64,000 nt of DNA from Lachnospiraceae bacterium. GTDB taxonomy: Bacteria; Bacillota; Clostridia; Lachnospirales; Lachnospiraceae. Numbering within the stretch: the stretch's first letter is position 1; every line of letters starts with the position of its first letter. Where the stretch lies: the NCBI GenBank assembly GCA_014239155.1, contig JAAZZQ010000060.1, positions 248,001 through 312,000 on the forward strand, in the 5' to 3' direction. The notes beneath the pieces are model-generated. The model was not told where the DNA came from. It worked only from the letters and a program-made list of their open reading frames with translations, and did no database searches. Of this stretch, positions 29,309 through 38,125 are shown one piece after another. A program made the translations under genes and the position numbers.

Positions 29309-30082
29309 ATGAAAAAGATATTATTAATCGGAAAGTTAAACACAGTGGTAAATGAGACGAATCAATTTTTATCGCAATATTTTCATGTACAGCTCTGCTC
29401 AGAAAATGCAGGGGTTTTGGAGGGAATGTTGAAAATTGTAAATCCAGATTTGGTGTTGATTAGTTTAATTGGCGCTTACGATATTGATACATCTATCTTT
29501 TTTCTGTTGAGTGACCAATATGCGCAAATTCCAGTGTTGACCATTGGGACAAAAGAGGAGAGCGGAAAGTTTTTTAAGTACTATGAGGGAGCGCAGTTTG
29601 AAAATTTAATACGCCCCGTGGAAAATACAATGATTATGGAAGCTGTGTGCAGGCGGCTTGGACTTGAGGAGGAAAAAGTGGAGCAGGAGGCACAAAAAGG
29701 AAGCAAAGGGAGTGCGAAAAAGAGGATTCTTGTCGTTGATGACAATGGCACAGCGCTTCGGACAATGAAGGCAATGCTGGAAGACAATTATGAGGTTGCC
29801 ATAGCGATTTCTGGCGCGCAGGCGATGACTTCCATAGGAAAAAAGAGACCAGATTTAATCTTGTTAGATTATGAAATGCCTGTCTGTGACGGGAAAATGA
29901 CATTGGAAATGATACGTGCCGACCAAGATTTAACAAATATTCCAGTGGTGTTTTTGACTGCGGTAAATGACCGGGCAAATATTGAGGCAGTATTGAAACT
30001 AAAGCCGGCTGGATATTTCTTGAAGCCGCCGGTAAAAGACCGACTGCTTCAAGAAATTGAGAAGATTTTACAGGAGCATTAA
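29309..30082 (+). CDS. Two-domain receiver protein without output domain
   Basis: 257 residues. Residues 1 to about 115 look like a receiver fold that has lost its acidic cluster (KKILLIGKLNTVVNETNQFL, no DD pair). About 130-257 is an intact receiver: RILVVDDNGTALRTM, Asp187 in LLDYEMPVCDG, VFLTA and YFLKPP. The second domain closely parallels the receiver of the hemerythrin fusion at 11989 (same LLDYEMPVC core, similar LKPxGY stretch). It follows the hybrid kinase by 23 bases, so it likely receives phosphate from that kinase's Hpt domain and acts by protein contact. Confidence 0.85.
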   Translation: MKKILLIGKLNTVVNETNQFLSQYFHVQLCSENAGVLEGMLKIVNPDLVLISLIGAYDIDTSIFFLLSDQYAQIPVLTIGTKEESGKFFKYYEGAQFENLIRPVENTMIMEAVCRRLGLEEEKVEQEAQKGSKGSAKKRILVVDDNGTALRTMKAMLEDNYEVAIAISGAQAMTSIGKKRPDLILLDYEMPVCDGKMTLEMIRADQDLTNIPVVFLTAVNDRANIEAVLKLKPAGYFLKPPVKDRLLQEIEKILQEH

Positions 30083-30745
30083 TTATCGTTCTCTGCGCAT
30101 TGCTTGATAACCAATTAGCACAGTCCATACATAGGCGCAGGTTTTTGGAATCATTAGCATCCCAATCATGGGAATTGCGTCTGCCCAGAGTACAACTGGA
30201 ATATAAAAACCAAAACTGAGCACAATGGTCAGCCACATATACTGAAAGGCAGCGTCATGCTGTCTTTTTGCTTCCTGATAAAAGAGCACAATAATTAGCA
30301 GACCAAACAGTGCAAATGGAATATTGCGATAAATTCCCCAAGATAAAGGAGGATTTGCCTGTAACCAGCCATTTTGCGGGAAAAGACACAAGATAATGCG
30401 GAGGGCTGACAAAAAATACACAAGGATTGTTATACCATTTTTTCCAGAGATTTGATAACGACTTCTCCACACATAGTACAGAAGAATGTAAAAAATAGTC
30501 ATTGTAATAGAAGTAATAAGCTTGCCGACACCAAGGGCAGTCGTATAGTTTTCAAGCCCCGTTGTGCATAATGCAAGTGCGCGCGGAACCAGATGAAAAG
30601 AGTCGCCAAGCCCCAATACGACCGCCATAATGCCAAATAGATAATATTGTTTGTTTCCATTGTTTTTGCGAATCATAATGATTCCAAGGGTGATGACCGT
30701 AATTAGATAAATGGTGTCAAATAAAGTTTCTACAATTGCCTGCAT
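30083..30745 (-). CDS. Polytopic membrane protein of unknown function
   Basis: 220 residues, about seven hydrophobic segments, basic cytoplasmic turns (IRKNNGNKQYY, EAKRQHDAA) and a conserved-looking LGLGDSFHLVPRAL motif after the second helix. No catalytic motif is recognised. It starts 23 bases after the TetR gene with GGAGG 7 bases before the ATG, so it is co-transcribed with, and probably regulated by, that repressor. Its stop abuts the convergent receiver gene. Confidence 0.75.
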   Translation of the reverse strand: MQAIVETLFDTIYLITVITLGIIMIRKNNGNKQYYLFGIMAVVLGLGDSFHLVPRALALCTTGLENYTTALGVGKLITSITMTIFYILLYYVWRSRYQISGKNGITILVYFLSALRIILCLFPQNGWLQANPPLSWGIYRNIPFALFGLLIIVLFYQEAKRQHDAAFQYMWLTIVLSFGFYIPVVLWADAIPMIGMLMIPKTCAYVWTVLIGYQAMRRER

Positions 30746-30768
30746 TTTTTTCCTCCTAAAATATAATT

Positions 30769-31326
30769 TTAATAAGCAATACGTCTAATAAGTTCCAAAA
30801 TGCTGCTGTCGTCATAATTATGGCGAATCAGCGCAGAAATAATCAATGAAAATAGAATGTCTACAAATTTCTGTGGTGTTAGGATACTGTCAAAAGCGTT
30901 TGGTCGAATATTTTTGTCTTTTTCCAAAACAGAATAAAGCTTTGATTGAACATGTTCCCATGACTGTGCCATAAGTTGTTGTCCATCTGTTTTGTCATCA
31001 TTTAGAAAGTGCATAGAATGTGTGGTGAAGAAGCCCGGATATTTTTCGCTGCCTATTTTTATGCAGTCAAAAATCCACTGTACACATTCTATAAAATTGT
31101 CAAAATCTGTCTGACCCTCCGAAAAGTGAAAGATGTCATGCCAGATGCTCTCTACGGTAGCAGTTACTAAGTCGGACTTTGACGAAAAATAATTGTAGAT
31201 AGAGCCAACGGAAACACCGCAGGCTGCGGCGACATTTCGAATGTTGACAGCTTGCCAGCCCTGTGTTATCACCAACAGTCTGCTCTGCTCTAAAATTGCT
31301 TTTTTTGAAGTGATAATGGTATTCAT
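30769..31326 (-). CDS. TetR/AcrR-family transcriptional regulator
   Basis: 185 residues. The N-terminal helix-turn-helix is typical: ILEQSRLLVITQGWQAVNIRNVAAACGVSVGSIYNYFSSKSDL. The rest is a helical ligand-binding domain of usual size, with little conserved sequence. It likely represses itself and the membrane protein gene that follows. The upstream side contains TGAACA/TGTTCA (about 31348-31359), a candidate operator palindrome overlapping the promoter region. Confidence 0.88.
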   Translation of the reverse strand: MNTIITSKKAILEQSRLLVITQGWQAVNIRNVAAACGVSVGSIYNYFSSKSDLVTATVESIWHDIFHFSEGQTDFDNFIECVQWIFDCIKIGSEKYPGFFTTHSMHFLNDDKTDGQQLMAQSWEHVQSKLYSVLEKDKNIRPNAFDSILTPQKFVDILFSLIISALIRHNYDDSSILELIRRIAY

Positions 31327-31388
31327 AGATTGTTTCTCCTTTTATACTGAACAATGTTCATTATAATGCTTTTTTAAATAAATGTCAA

Positions 31389-31521
31389 GTTACTGTTCAG
31401 ACAGGAATTAGCATTTACTGCTAATTCTGTGCGAAAACGTGTCGCATTCAAGTAAAAATCCATAACCGAAGGTGATTTTGCATGGATTTTTACTCGTTAC
31501 TGGAACGCAGTGAACAGTAAC
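31389..31521. mobile_element. MITE-like element, copy 1 (133 bp, 8-bp target duplication)
   Basis: Terminal inverted repeats GTTACTGTTCA (31389-31399) and TGAACAGTAAC (31511-31521) are flanked on both sides by the direct repeat AATGTCAA (31381-31388 and 31522-31529). The inside has no open frame but two hairpins: AATTAGCA/TGCTAATT around TTTAC, and AGTAAAAATCCAT/ATGGATTTTTACT. The exact flanking duplication marks a transposition event. It lies between the TetR gene and the trp promoter. Confidence 0.85.
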
Positions 31522-31564
31522 AATGTCAAGATGATAGGTTAAAATAGAATAAAAATTTTTTTCC

Positions 31565-31593
31565 TTGACAAATCTTATTAGAACGTTTATTAT
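31565..31593 (+). promoter_or_regulatory. trp operon promoter
   Basis: Consensus TTGACA at 31565-31570, a 17-base spacer and TATTAT at 31588-31593. It should start transcription near 31600, just before the T-box leader. Confidence 0.85.
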
Positions 31594-31599
31594 AAATTT

Positions 31600-31907
31600 A
31601 ATTAAATACCAACACAAAACTAATGACCAAGAGGAGTACATGTGTTAGGAGATTCACAGAGAGCTGCAGGTGGTGGGATTGCAGTATTCAATAAGACATG
31701 GAATGGACTTGGGAAGGCGGGAGCAAAGAGTCTATTTATAGAAAGATGACTTGAGTAATGCCCGACGGGATTTCCGCCCGTTATCAAGGGAAAGCGCATG
31801 ATGGTGCGTGTGGAGAGAGGGTGTATTTTTATATGCCAAATTAGGTGGTACCGCAGAAGTTTTAGAGCTTTTGTCCTAGTAGAGATATTAGGACAGAAGC
31901 TTTTTTT
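31600..31907 (+). promoter_or_regulatory. T-box riboswitch, tryptophan-type, controlling trpEGDCFBA
   Basis: The leader has the T-box hallmarks. A stem I region carries AGAGGAGTA and GAGAGC-type motifs. TGG triplets at 31699-31701 or 31704-31706 can serve as the Trp specifier. The conserved box AGGTGGTACCGCAG is at 31843-31856, and a terminator hairpin follows (AGCTTTTGTCCTA pairing with TAGGACAGAAGCT, about 31866-31902, then seven T). Uncharged tRNA-Trp binding would favour the antiterminator and switch on the operon. The exact specifier was chosen by eye. Confidence 0.92.
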
Positions 31908-31910
31908 ATG

Positions 31911-31985
31911 CGCATGGGCACCCAAAGGAATATTGTCAGCGAAGCTGACGGGTGCCCTGCGCGCGGGTGGAGAAAAGTTTTAAGA
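31911..31985 (+). repeat. Double-hairpin repeat, copy A
   Basis: GGGCACCC pairs with GGGTGCCC around an inner GTCAGC/GCTGAC hairpin, followed by GCGCGCGGGTGG and a decayed second hairpin. It belongs to the family also seen at 47470, 52392, 57410, 57498 and 60116. It lies between the T-box terminator and the trpE ribosome binding site, so it is transcribed into the trp mRNA leader. Confidence 0.75.
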
Positions 31986-32007
31986 ATAGAAAGGAGATGA
32001 TATAGCC

Positions 32008-33459
32008 ATGATAAAACCTACTTATGAACAAGTAAAACAGTACATAAATGAGTATACCTACATTCCTGTGTGCAAGGAGCTTTTGGCAGACGATATCACG
32101 CCTATTTTGATGCTTAGAAAACTTGCAGCACTTGATGAACAATATTTTCTGTTGGAGAGTGTGGAAGGAGGAAGTCTTGGAAGATATTCTTTTTTGGGGT
32201 ATCATCCGAAATTGACTGTATGTTGTAAAAATGGAATTACTAAAGTAAAGGAAAATGGTATGGTGCGTATTATATCGGGAACGCCCAAGGAGGCATTGCA
32301 GACCGTTTTAGAAGCGTACCATTCTCCACAGATTGAAGGGCTTCCTACATTTACAGGCGGTTTGGTCGGATACTTTTCTTATGAGATGATACAATATGCA
32401 GAGCCAAAGCTAAAAATAAAGCAAAGTGATATGAATGATTGTGAACTTATGATGTTTGATAAGCTAATTGCATTTGACCAGCTTCATCATAAAGTATGCT
32501 TTATCACAAATGCAAAGACACAAGACAAAGAAGCTGGTTATCAAAACGCAGTTGCAGAACTAGAAGCATTTGTGGAAACCATACGCCTGACAGAACCAGT
32601 ACCATATGAAAAAGCGCTGCCAGCGCCCAAATTTACCTGTAACCTTTCCAGAGCAGAATATTGTGCAATGGTGGAAAAGGTAAAACATTATATCAAGGAG
32701 GGGGATATCTTTCAAGGAGTTATTTCACGGCGGTTTGAGGCAGATTATGATGGAGGCTTGCTCAATGCCTACAGGGTACTGCGCACCACCAATCCATCAC
32801 CTTATATGTACTATATTAAGTTAAATGATATGCAAATAGCAGGAACTTCACCAGAGACTATGGTAAAACTTACAAATGGAAAGTTAATGACATTTCCGGT
32901 AGCCGGGACGAGAAAGCGGGGAAAGGATAAAAAGGAAGACTTTATGCTGGAAAAAGAGCTTCTAGCAGATGAAAAGGAACGCGCGGAACATAATATGTTG
33001 GTTGATTTGGCAAGAAATGATATTGGAAAAATCGCCGAATATGGCAGTGTTAAAGTAGAGGATTACATGGCAATTCATCGCTTTTCCAAGGTAATGCACA
33101 TTGCAAGTACTGTTGTTGGAACATTGAAGCCCGGTAAGACCTGTGCTGATACCATAGAAGCGTTGCTCCCCGCAGGGACTCTTTCAGGAGCGCCCAAATT
33201 CAGGGCATGTGAGATTATCGACGAGCTAGAACCAGATCCAAGAGGAGTGTATGGCGGAGCGATTGGATATCTTGATTTTAGCGGAAACCTAGATGTCTGC
33301 ATTGCGATTCGGACAGCAGTAAAAAAGGGTAAAAAAGTTTATGTTCAGGCAGGTGCTGGGATTGTCGCAGATTCTGTGCCGGAGAGTGAGTATCAAGAGT
33401 GTGCAAACAAGGCAGGTGCTGTGATTGAGGCAATTTCCAAGGTGGAAGAAATTTGTTAA
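32008..33459 (+). CDS. trpE: Anthranilate synthase component I
   Basis: 483 residues. It converts chorismate to anthranilate with ammonia supplied by TrpG. The N-terminal feedback region carries the LLES tryptophan-binding motif (FLLESVEGGSLGRYSFLG). The chorismate-binding core has GDIFQGVISRRF, PSPYMYYI, PVAGTRKRG, DLARNDIG, and LPAGTLSGAPKFRACEIIDELEP. First gene of the operon; AAGGAGATG precedes the ATG. Controlled by the T-box upstream, and likely also by tryptophan feedback through the retained LLES motif. Confidence 0.97.
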   Translation: MIKPTYEQVKQYINEYTYIPVCKELLADDITPILMLRKLAALDEQYFLLESVEGGSLGRYSFLGYHPKLTVCCKNGITKVKENGMVRIISGTPKEALQTVLEAYHSPQIEGLPTFTGGLVGYFSYEMIQYAEPKLKIKQSDMNDCELMMFDKLIAFDQLHHKVCFITNAKTQDKEAGYQNAVAELEAFVETIRLTEPVPYEKALPAPKFTCNLSRAEYCAMVEKVKHYIKEGDIFQGVISRRFEADYDGGLLNAYRVLRTTNPSPYMYYIKLNDMQIAGTSPETMVKLTNGKLMTFPVAGTRKRGKDKKEDFMLEKELLADEKERAEHNMLVDLARNDIGKIAEYGSVKVEDYMAIHRFSKVMHIASTVVGTLKPGKTCADTIEALLPAGTLSGAPKFRACEIIDELEPDPRGVYGGAIGYLDFSGNLDVCIAIRTAVKKGKKVYVQAGAGIVADSVPESEYQECANKAGAVIEAISKVEEIC

Positions 33460-33524
33460 ATATGTGCATTTCTAACAAAAACTCTTATTTCAAAAGTCTA
33501 TCAAGTGAGATCAGGAGGAATAAA

Positions 33525-34124
33525 ATGATATTGCTAATTGATAATTATGATAGTTTTTCCTTTAATTTGGTGCAAATGATTGGAGAACTGTTAGAGCAAA
33601 GAAAAGCTCAAAAAGACCTTCAGGTAATCCGAAATGATACATTTACCGTTGAGCAAATTATAACATTGGCTCCGACACATATTGTTCTTTCACCGGGACC
33701 GGGAAAGCCCTCTGATGCAGGGGTGTGTGAGGTGCTTATCAAGGCATTGGCTAACAGGACAGACAATGCGATTGCACTGCTGGGTGTTTGTTTGGGGCAT
33801 CAGGCAGTGTGTGAGGCAATCGGTGCTAGGATTACATATGCACCAGAATTGATGCATGGCAAACAGAGCACGATTAGAGTAGACAATAAAAGCCTGATAT
33901 TTCAGGGACTTCCAGAGAAATTAGAAGTTGCAAGGTATCATTCGCTTGTGGCAGATAAGGAGACGATTCCTGATGAACTTATGGTTACGGCAGTTGATGA
34001 AAAAGGCGTAGTAATGGCAGTACAGCATAAAAAATATCCGATTTATGGAGTACAGTTTCACCCAGAGTCAATTATGACACCATTTGGGAAAAAAATGATT
34101 GAAAATTTTTTATTGGAAAAATAA
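33525..34124 (+). CDS. trpG: Anthranilate synthase component II (glutamine amidotransferase)
   Basis: 199 residues. Class I glutamine amidotransferase with the catalytic Cys in GVCLGHQAV and the His-Glu pair in FHPES. The start LLIDNYDSFSFNLVQ is typical for TrpG/PabA. The ATG at 33525 was chosen for AGGAGGA at 33513-33519; an upstream in-frame ATG at 33453 lies inside trpE. It delivers ammonia to TrpE. It could also serve a PabB elsewhere in the genome, as in some Firmicutes. Confidence 0.95.
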   Translation: MILLIDNYDSFSFNLVQMIGELLEQRKAQKDLQVIRNDTFTVEQIITLAPTHIVLSPGPGKPSDAGVCEVLIKALANRTDNAIALLGVCLGHQAVCEAIGARITYAPELMHGKQSTIRVDNKSLIFQGLPEKLEVARYHSLVADKETIPDELMVTAVDEKGVVMAVQHKKYPIYGVQFHPESIMTPFGKKMIENFLLEK

Positions 34125-34142
34125 GAAAGGCAGGGACAAAAA

Positions 34143-35153
34143 ATGATTGTAGAAGCAACGAAAAAAATAGTGCAAAATATTGATTTAACATCTGACGAAG
34201 CAGAACAAGTAATGGATGAAATTATGAGTGGAAAGGCAGAGCAGATTAATATGGCATCTTTTCTCACTGCACTTCGTATGAAAGGGGAGACCATTGAGGA
34301 GATTACTGCGTTTGCAAAAGGTATGCGCAAACATGGGATAAAAGTTCCTGTCAGTGGTGATGTGCTTGAGATTGTGGGAACAGGCGGTGACGAGGCAAAC
34401 TCTATTAATATTAGTACAGCGGCGAGCATTGTTGCGGCAGCAGCGGGGTGTAAGGTGGCAAAGCATGGAAATCGAAGTGTATCAAGCAAAAGTGGGGCGG
34501 CTGACTGTCTGGAAGCACTTGGCGTAAAGCTGGATTTGGAGCCAGAGAAAAATGCGGAGGTATTAGAAAAAGGAAACATTTGTTTTATGTTTGCACAGAA
34601 GTATCATACAGCAATGCGTTTTGTGGGTCCTGTGAGAAAGGGGATTGGTCTGAGGACAGTATTCAATATTCTTGGACCACTTGCAAATCCGGCAGAGGCA
34701 AACGCAGAATTGATGGGCGTGTACAGTGAGGATTTGGTAGAGCCATTAGCACATGTGTTGAATAACCTTGGAGTTAAGCGTGCTTTGGTCGTATATGGGC
34801 AGGATCGGCTCGACGAGATTTCTATGAGTGCCCCTACAACTTGCGTGGAAGTCCGGGATGGAAGCTTTGAAAAATATGAGATTACACCAGAGCAGTTTGG
34901 CTTCAGACGATGCCAGAAAAACGAGCTTATAGGCGGGGACGGATTTGAGAATGCAAAAATTACAGTGGATATTTTAAAAGGCAATTGTACTGACGCGAAA
35001 GCAGACGCTGTGATTTTAAATGCTGGCGCAGGTATCTATTTGATGGGGGGTGCTTCCTCCATTGAGGAAGGCGTAAAAGTTGCTACTAATACAATTAGAA
35101 GCGGAAAAGCATATGAGACATTACAGAGGTTTGTAAAGCTCACAAACTCATAA
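34143..35153 (+). CDS. trpD: Anthranilate phosphoribosyltransferase
   Basis: 336 residues. It transfers the phosphoribosyl group of PRPP to anthranilate. Family motifs are present: the N-terminal helical domain, GTGGDEANSINIST, KHGNRSVSSKSGAADCLEALG, RTVFNILGPLANP and VYGQDRLDEIS. It follows trpG by 18 bases and is not fused to it, unlike the E. coli arrangement. Confidence 0.97.
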   Translation: MIVEATKKIVQNIDLTSDEAEQVMDEIMSGKAEQINMASFLTALRMKGETIEEITAFAKGMRKHGIKVPVSGDVLEIVGTGGDEANSINISTAASIVAAAAGCKVAKHGNRSVSSKSGAADCLEALGVKLDLEPEKNAEVLEKGNICFMFAQKYHTAMRFVGPVRKGIGLRTVFNILGPLANPAEANAELMGVYSEDLVEPLAHVLNNLGVKRALVVYGQDRLDEISMSAPTTCVEVRDGSFEKYEITPEQFGFRRCQKNELIGGDGFENAKITVDILKGNCTDAKADAVILNAGAGIYLMGGASSIEEGVKVATNTIRSGKAYETLQRFVKLTNS

Positions 35154-35163
35154 GGAGATTATT

Positions 35164-35979
35164 ATGATACTGGATGATTTGGCAGCAGCTACCAGAGCGA
35201 GGGTAGCGCGAAAGAAAATGGAAGTACCTTTTGAGGAAGTAAAACAAAAAGCAGAAAAAATTGCAGCAAGTGAAGGTGTATTTACATTTCCGTTTGAGAG
35301 AGCAATTGCCAAAAAAGAAATTAGTTTTATTTGTGAGGTAAAAAAGGCGTCACCCTCAAAAGGAATTATCGCTGAGAACTTTCCATATTTGGATATTGCA
35401 CAAGACTATGAAAAAGCTGGAGCTGATTGCATTTCCGTACTGACAGAGCCAGATTATTTCAAGGGTGGCGATCGATTTTTAATGGAAATTGCCGATAGTG
35501 TTACAGTCCCAATTATCCGAAAAGATTTTACAATTGACCCATATCTCATTTATGAGGCGAAATTGTTGGGTGCTTCTTGTGTTTTGTTGATTGCAGCATT
35601 GCTTGATACAGATAGCATTAGGAAATATAAGGAAATATGTGATGGATTGGGACTGTCAGCGCTTGTGGAGGCGCATGATGAACGGGAGGTGCACAGTGCA
35701 CTTGATGCAGGTGTGCGGCTAATTGGTGTGAATAACAGGGATTTAAAAACATTTATAGTGGATATTCAAAATAGCATACGGCTTAGAAGTCTGGTACCTG
35801 ACAATATCTTGTTTGTGGCGGAGAGTGGGATTCAGAGCGCAAGCGACATACAGAAACTTCGAGATGCGCGTGTGGATGGTGTGTTGATTGGAGAGACATT
35901 AATGCGCAGTCAGAACAAGGCAGAGCAGCTTAAGAGGCTAAAAGGAGTATCAGTTGAATGTGTGGGAGATCGTTTATGA
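35164..35979 (+). CDS. trpC: Indole-3-glycerol-phosphate synthase
   Basis: 271 residues. TIM-barrel enzyme closing the indole ring. Signatures: FICEVKKASPSKGII, ISVLTEPDYFKG, PIIRKDFTIDPYLIYEA, LVEAHDEREV, GVNNRDLKTF, VAESGI and GVLIGETLM. The extra tail after the barrel is short. The TGA overlaps the trpF ATG (ATGA), implying translational coupling. Confidence 0.97.
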   Translation: MILDDLAAATRARVARKKMEVPFEEVKQKAEKIAASEGVFTFPFERAIAKKEISFICEVKKASPSKGIIAENFPYLDIAQDYEKAGADCISVLTEPDYFKGGDRFLMEIADSVTVPIIRKDFTIDPYLIYEAKLLGASCVLLIAALLDTDSIRKYKEICDGLGLSALVEAHDEREVHSALDAGVRLIGVNNRDLKTFIVDIQNSIRLRSLVPDNILFVAESGIQSASDIQKLRDARVDGVLIGETLMRSQNKAEQLKRLKGVSVECVGDRL

Positions 35980-36617
35980 CAAAAGTGAAAATATGCGGGC
36001 TGAGAACACTAGAAGACGTAAGGATTGTCAATCAATATTTGCCAGAGTATGTTGGATTTGTGTTTGCAAAGACCAGACGGTTTGTCACAGATGAACAGGC
36101 ACTTATGATGCGCCAGATGTTGGATAAACGCATTCAGGTTGTGGGTGTTTTTGTTGATGAACCAATTGAGCATGTGATTCAGTTATGTGACACAGGTGTT
36201 ATTAATATCGTGCAGCTTCATGGTGATGAGACAAATATATATATTCAGAGACTAAAAGAAAAAATTGACACAAGTGTCATAAAAGCAATTCGAGTACAAA
36301 GCGAAAAACAGGTGGCAGAATGTATGTTGACAGATGCGGATTTTATGCTTTTTGATACCTATAAAAGCGGGGTTCCCGGCGGCACAGGGGAATGCTTTTC
36401 AATGAAAATATTACAGGAAAGTTTTATAAAACTACGCAAAAACAATCAAACAATCAAACCTTATTTTCTTGCAGGCGGTCTTAATTGTGATAACGTTACA
36501 AAAGTAATCCAGCAGACAGACTGTTATGCTGTTGATGTCAGTACAGGTGTTGAGACAGATGGCGCAAAGGATAAGATAAAAATAAAAAGGTTTTTGGAAT
36601 ATGTCAGAAAATTATAA
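35976..36617 (+). CDS. trpF: Phosphoribosylanthranilate isomerase
   Basis: 213 residues. It isomerises phosphoribosylanthranilate to the CdRP substrate of TrpC. KVKICGLRTLED carries the catalytic Cys, and the catalytic Asp is in LFDTYKSGVPGGTG; AGGLNCDNV and AVDVSTGVET complete the phosphate site. The ATG at 35976 overlaps the trpC stop; a longer in-frame start at 35958 is less likely. A 145-bp inserted element separates it from trpB. Confidence 0.95.
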   Translation: MTKVKICGLRTLEDVRIVNQYLPEYVGFVFAKTRRFVTDEQALMMRQMLDKRIQVVGVFVDEPIEHVIQLCDTGVINIVQLHGDETNIYIQRLKEKIDTSVIKAIRVQSEKQVAECMLTDADFMLFDTYKSGVPGGTGECFSMKILQESFIKLRKNNQTIKPYFLAGGLNCDNVTKVIQQTDCYAVDVSTGVETDGAKDKIKIKRFLEYVRKL

Positions 36618-36645
36618 ATACGAAAATACTTTTATTACAATAGTA

Positions 36646-36790
36646 AACTATAAATGAGCAAATTTTATAGTTTGCATAAAATTGTCCTCTATATAAAGAC
36701 AAAATTAAAGTTTTATAGTTTAGTTGTCTGTGTGCAGAAGACAAAATGCAATATTTTTTGTATAGTTTTTTAGATTTGCTCATTTATAGT
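36646..36790. mobile_element. MITE-like element between trpF and trpB (about 145 bp)
   Basis: Perfect 16-bp inverted ends, ACTATAAATGAGCAAA at 36647-36662 and TTTGCTCATTTATAGT at 36775-36790, enclose a very AT-rich, non-coding core with further TATAGTTT repeats. AGTA occurs on both flanks (36642-36645 and 36791-36794) and may be a target duplication. It fills nearly the whole trpF-trpB gap and must be transcribed with the operon. Confidence 0.75.
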
Positions 36791-36828
36791 AGTAAGTTAA
36801 AAAGAGCATAGGAAAGGAACAGATAGAA

Positions 36829-38031
36829 ATGGAAACAAATATAGGAATAAAGAAAGGCAGATATGGCTTGTATGGAGGTCAATACATACCAGAGACGTTA
36901 GTTCCAGCGGTGCAGGAAGTAGAACAGGCATATGAGAACTATAAAAATGACCCTACATTTCAGGCGGAGCTAAAACATTTAATGGAAAATTACGCAGGTA
37001 GACCATCACTTTTGTATTATGCAGAGAAAATGACAAAGGATTTGGGTGGAGCAAAAATTTATCTAAAACGAGAGGATTTGAATCATACAGGGTCGCACAA
37101 AATTAATAATGTGCTTGGTCAGGCGCTTCTGGCAAAAAAGATGGGCAAGAAGCGTGTAATTGCCGAGACTGGTGCAGGGCAGCATGGTGTGGCGACCGCT
37201 ACAGCGGCGGCTTTGATGGGACTGGAATGTGAAATTTTTATGGGCAAGGAGGACACGGACAGACAGATATTGAATTGTTATCGAATGGAACTTTTGGGGG
37301 CGAAAGTACACCCCGTAACTACAGGAACCATGACGCTCAAAGACGCCGTCAATGAGACAATGCGCGAGTGGGCTTGCAGAATGGATGATACGCTTTATGT
37401 GCTAGGTTCCGTTATGGGACCACACCCATTTCCTATGATTGTGCGTGATTTCCAGAAGATTATTGGAGAGGAAATTAAGGAACAACTTATGAAAGCAGAG
37501 GGAAAGCTTCCTGATGCAGTGATTGCTTGTGTGGGCGGCGGAAGCAATGCGATGGGTTCCTTCTATGAGTTTATACCCGACGCAAGTGTTAGATTAATTG
37601 GTTGTGAGGCGGCAGGGCTTGGCGTTGACAATCCAAAAAATGCAGCGACGATTGCAAATGGGAGTGTTGGTATTTTTCATGGGATGAAATCTTTGTTTTG
37701 CCAAGATGAATACGGACAGATCGCACCAGTTTATTCCATATCAGCAGGATTGGATTATCCCGGAATTGGACCGGAACACGCAAATCTCAATGAGATAGGA
37801 CGCGCGCAGTATGTGCCGATTACTGACGAGGAGGCTGTGGAAGCATTTGAATATTTATCAAGAACGGAAGGGATTATTCCAGCGATAGAGAGTGCACATG
37901 CAGTTGCTTATGCAAAAAAGATAGCGAAGAATTTTGATAAAGACCAGATTATTGTAGTCACAATTTCAGGGCGTGGAGATAAAGATGTAGCGGCAATTGC
38001 AAGATATAGAGGCGTGGAGATTTTTGATTAG
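36829..38031 (+). CDS. trpB: Tryptophan synthase beta chain
   Basis: 400 residues. PLP enzyme joining indole and serine. The PLP lysine is in HTGSHKINN, the phosphate cup is GGGSNAMG, and [34 protein letters not shown] and SGRGDKD are all conserved. It is a standard TrpB1. AGGAAAGGA precedes the ATG. Although an element lies upstream, no clear internal promoter or terminator was found, so it should still be expressed from the trp promoter. Confidence 0.97.
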   Translation: METNIGIKKGRYGLYGGQYIPETLVPAVQEVEQAYENYKNDPTFQAELKHLMENYAGRPSLLYYAEKMTKDLGGAKIYLKREDLNHTGSHKINNVLGQALLAKKMGKKRVIAETGAGQHGVATATAAALMGLECEIFMGKEDTDRQILNCYRMELLGAKVHPVTTGTMTLKDAVNETMREWACRMDDTLYVLGSVMGPHPFPMIVRDFQKIIGEEIKEQLMKAEGKLPDAVIACVGGGSNAMGSFYEFIPDASVRLIGCEAAGLGVDNPKNAATIANGSVGIFHGMKSLFCQDEYGQIAPVYSISAGLDYPGIGPEHANLNEIGRAQYVPITDEEAVEAFEYLSRTEGIIPAIESAHAVAYAKKIAKNFDKDQIIVVTISGRGDKDVAAIARYRGVEIFD

Positions 38032-38125
38032 CAGCGGGTTGCAACAAGGCTTTTGGCCTGCGTAATTCAAGAAATACACAAATTAAGATATTAATATAAA
38101 ATGGATTATAAGAGGAGAAATTAAG

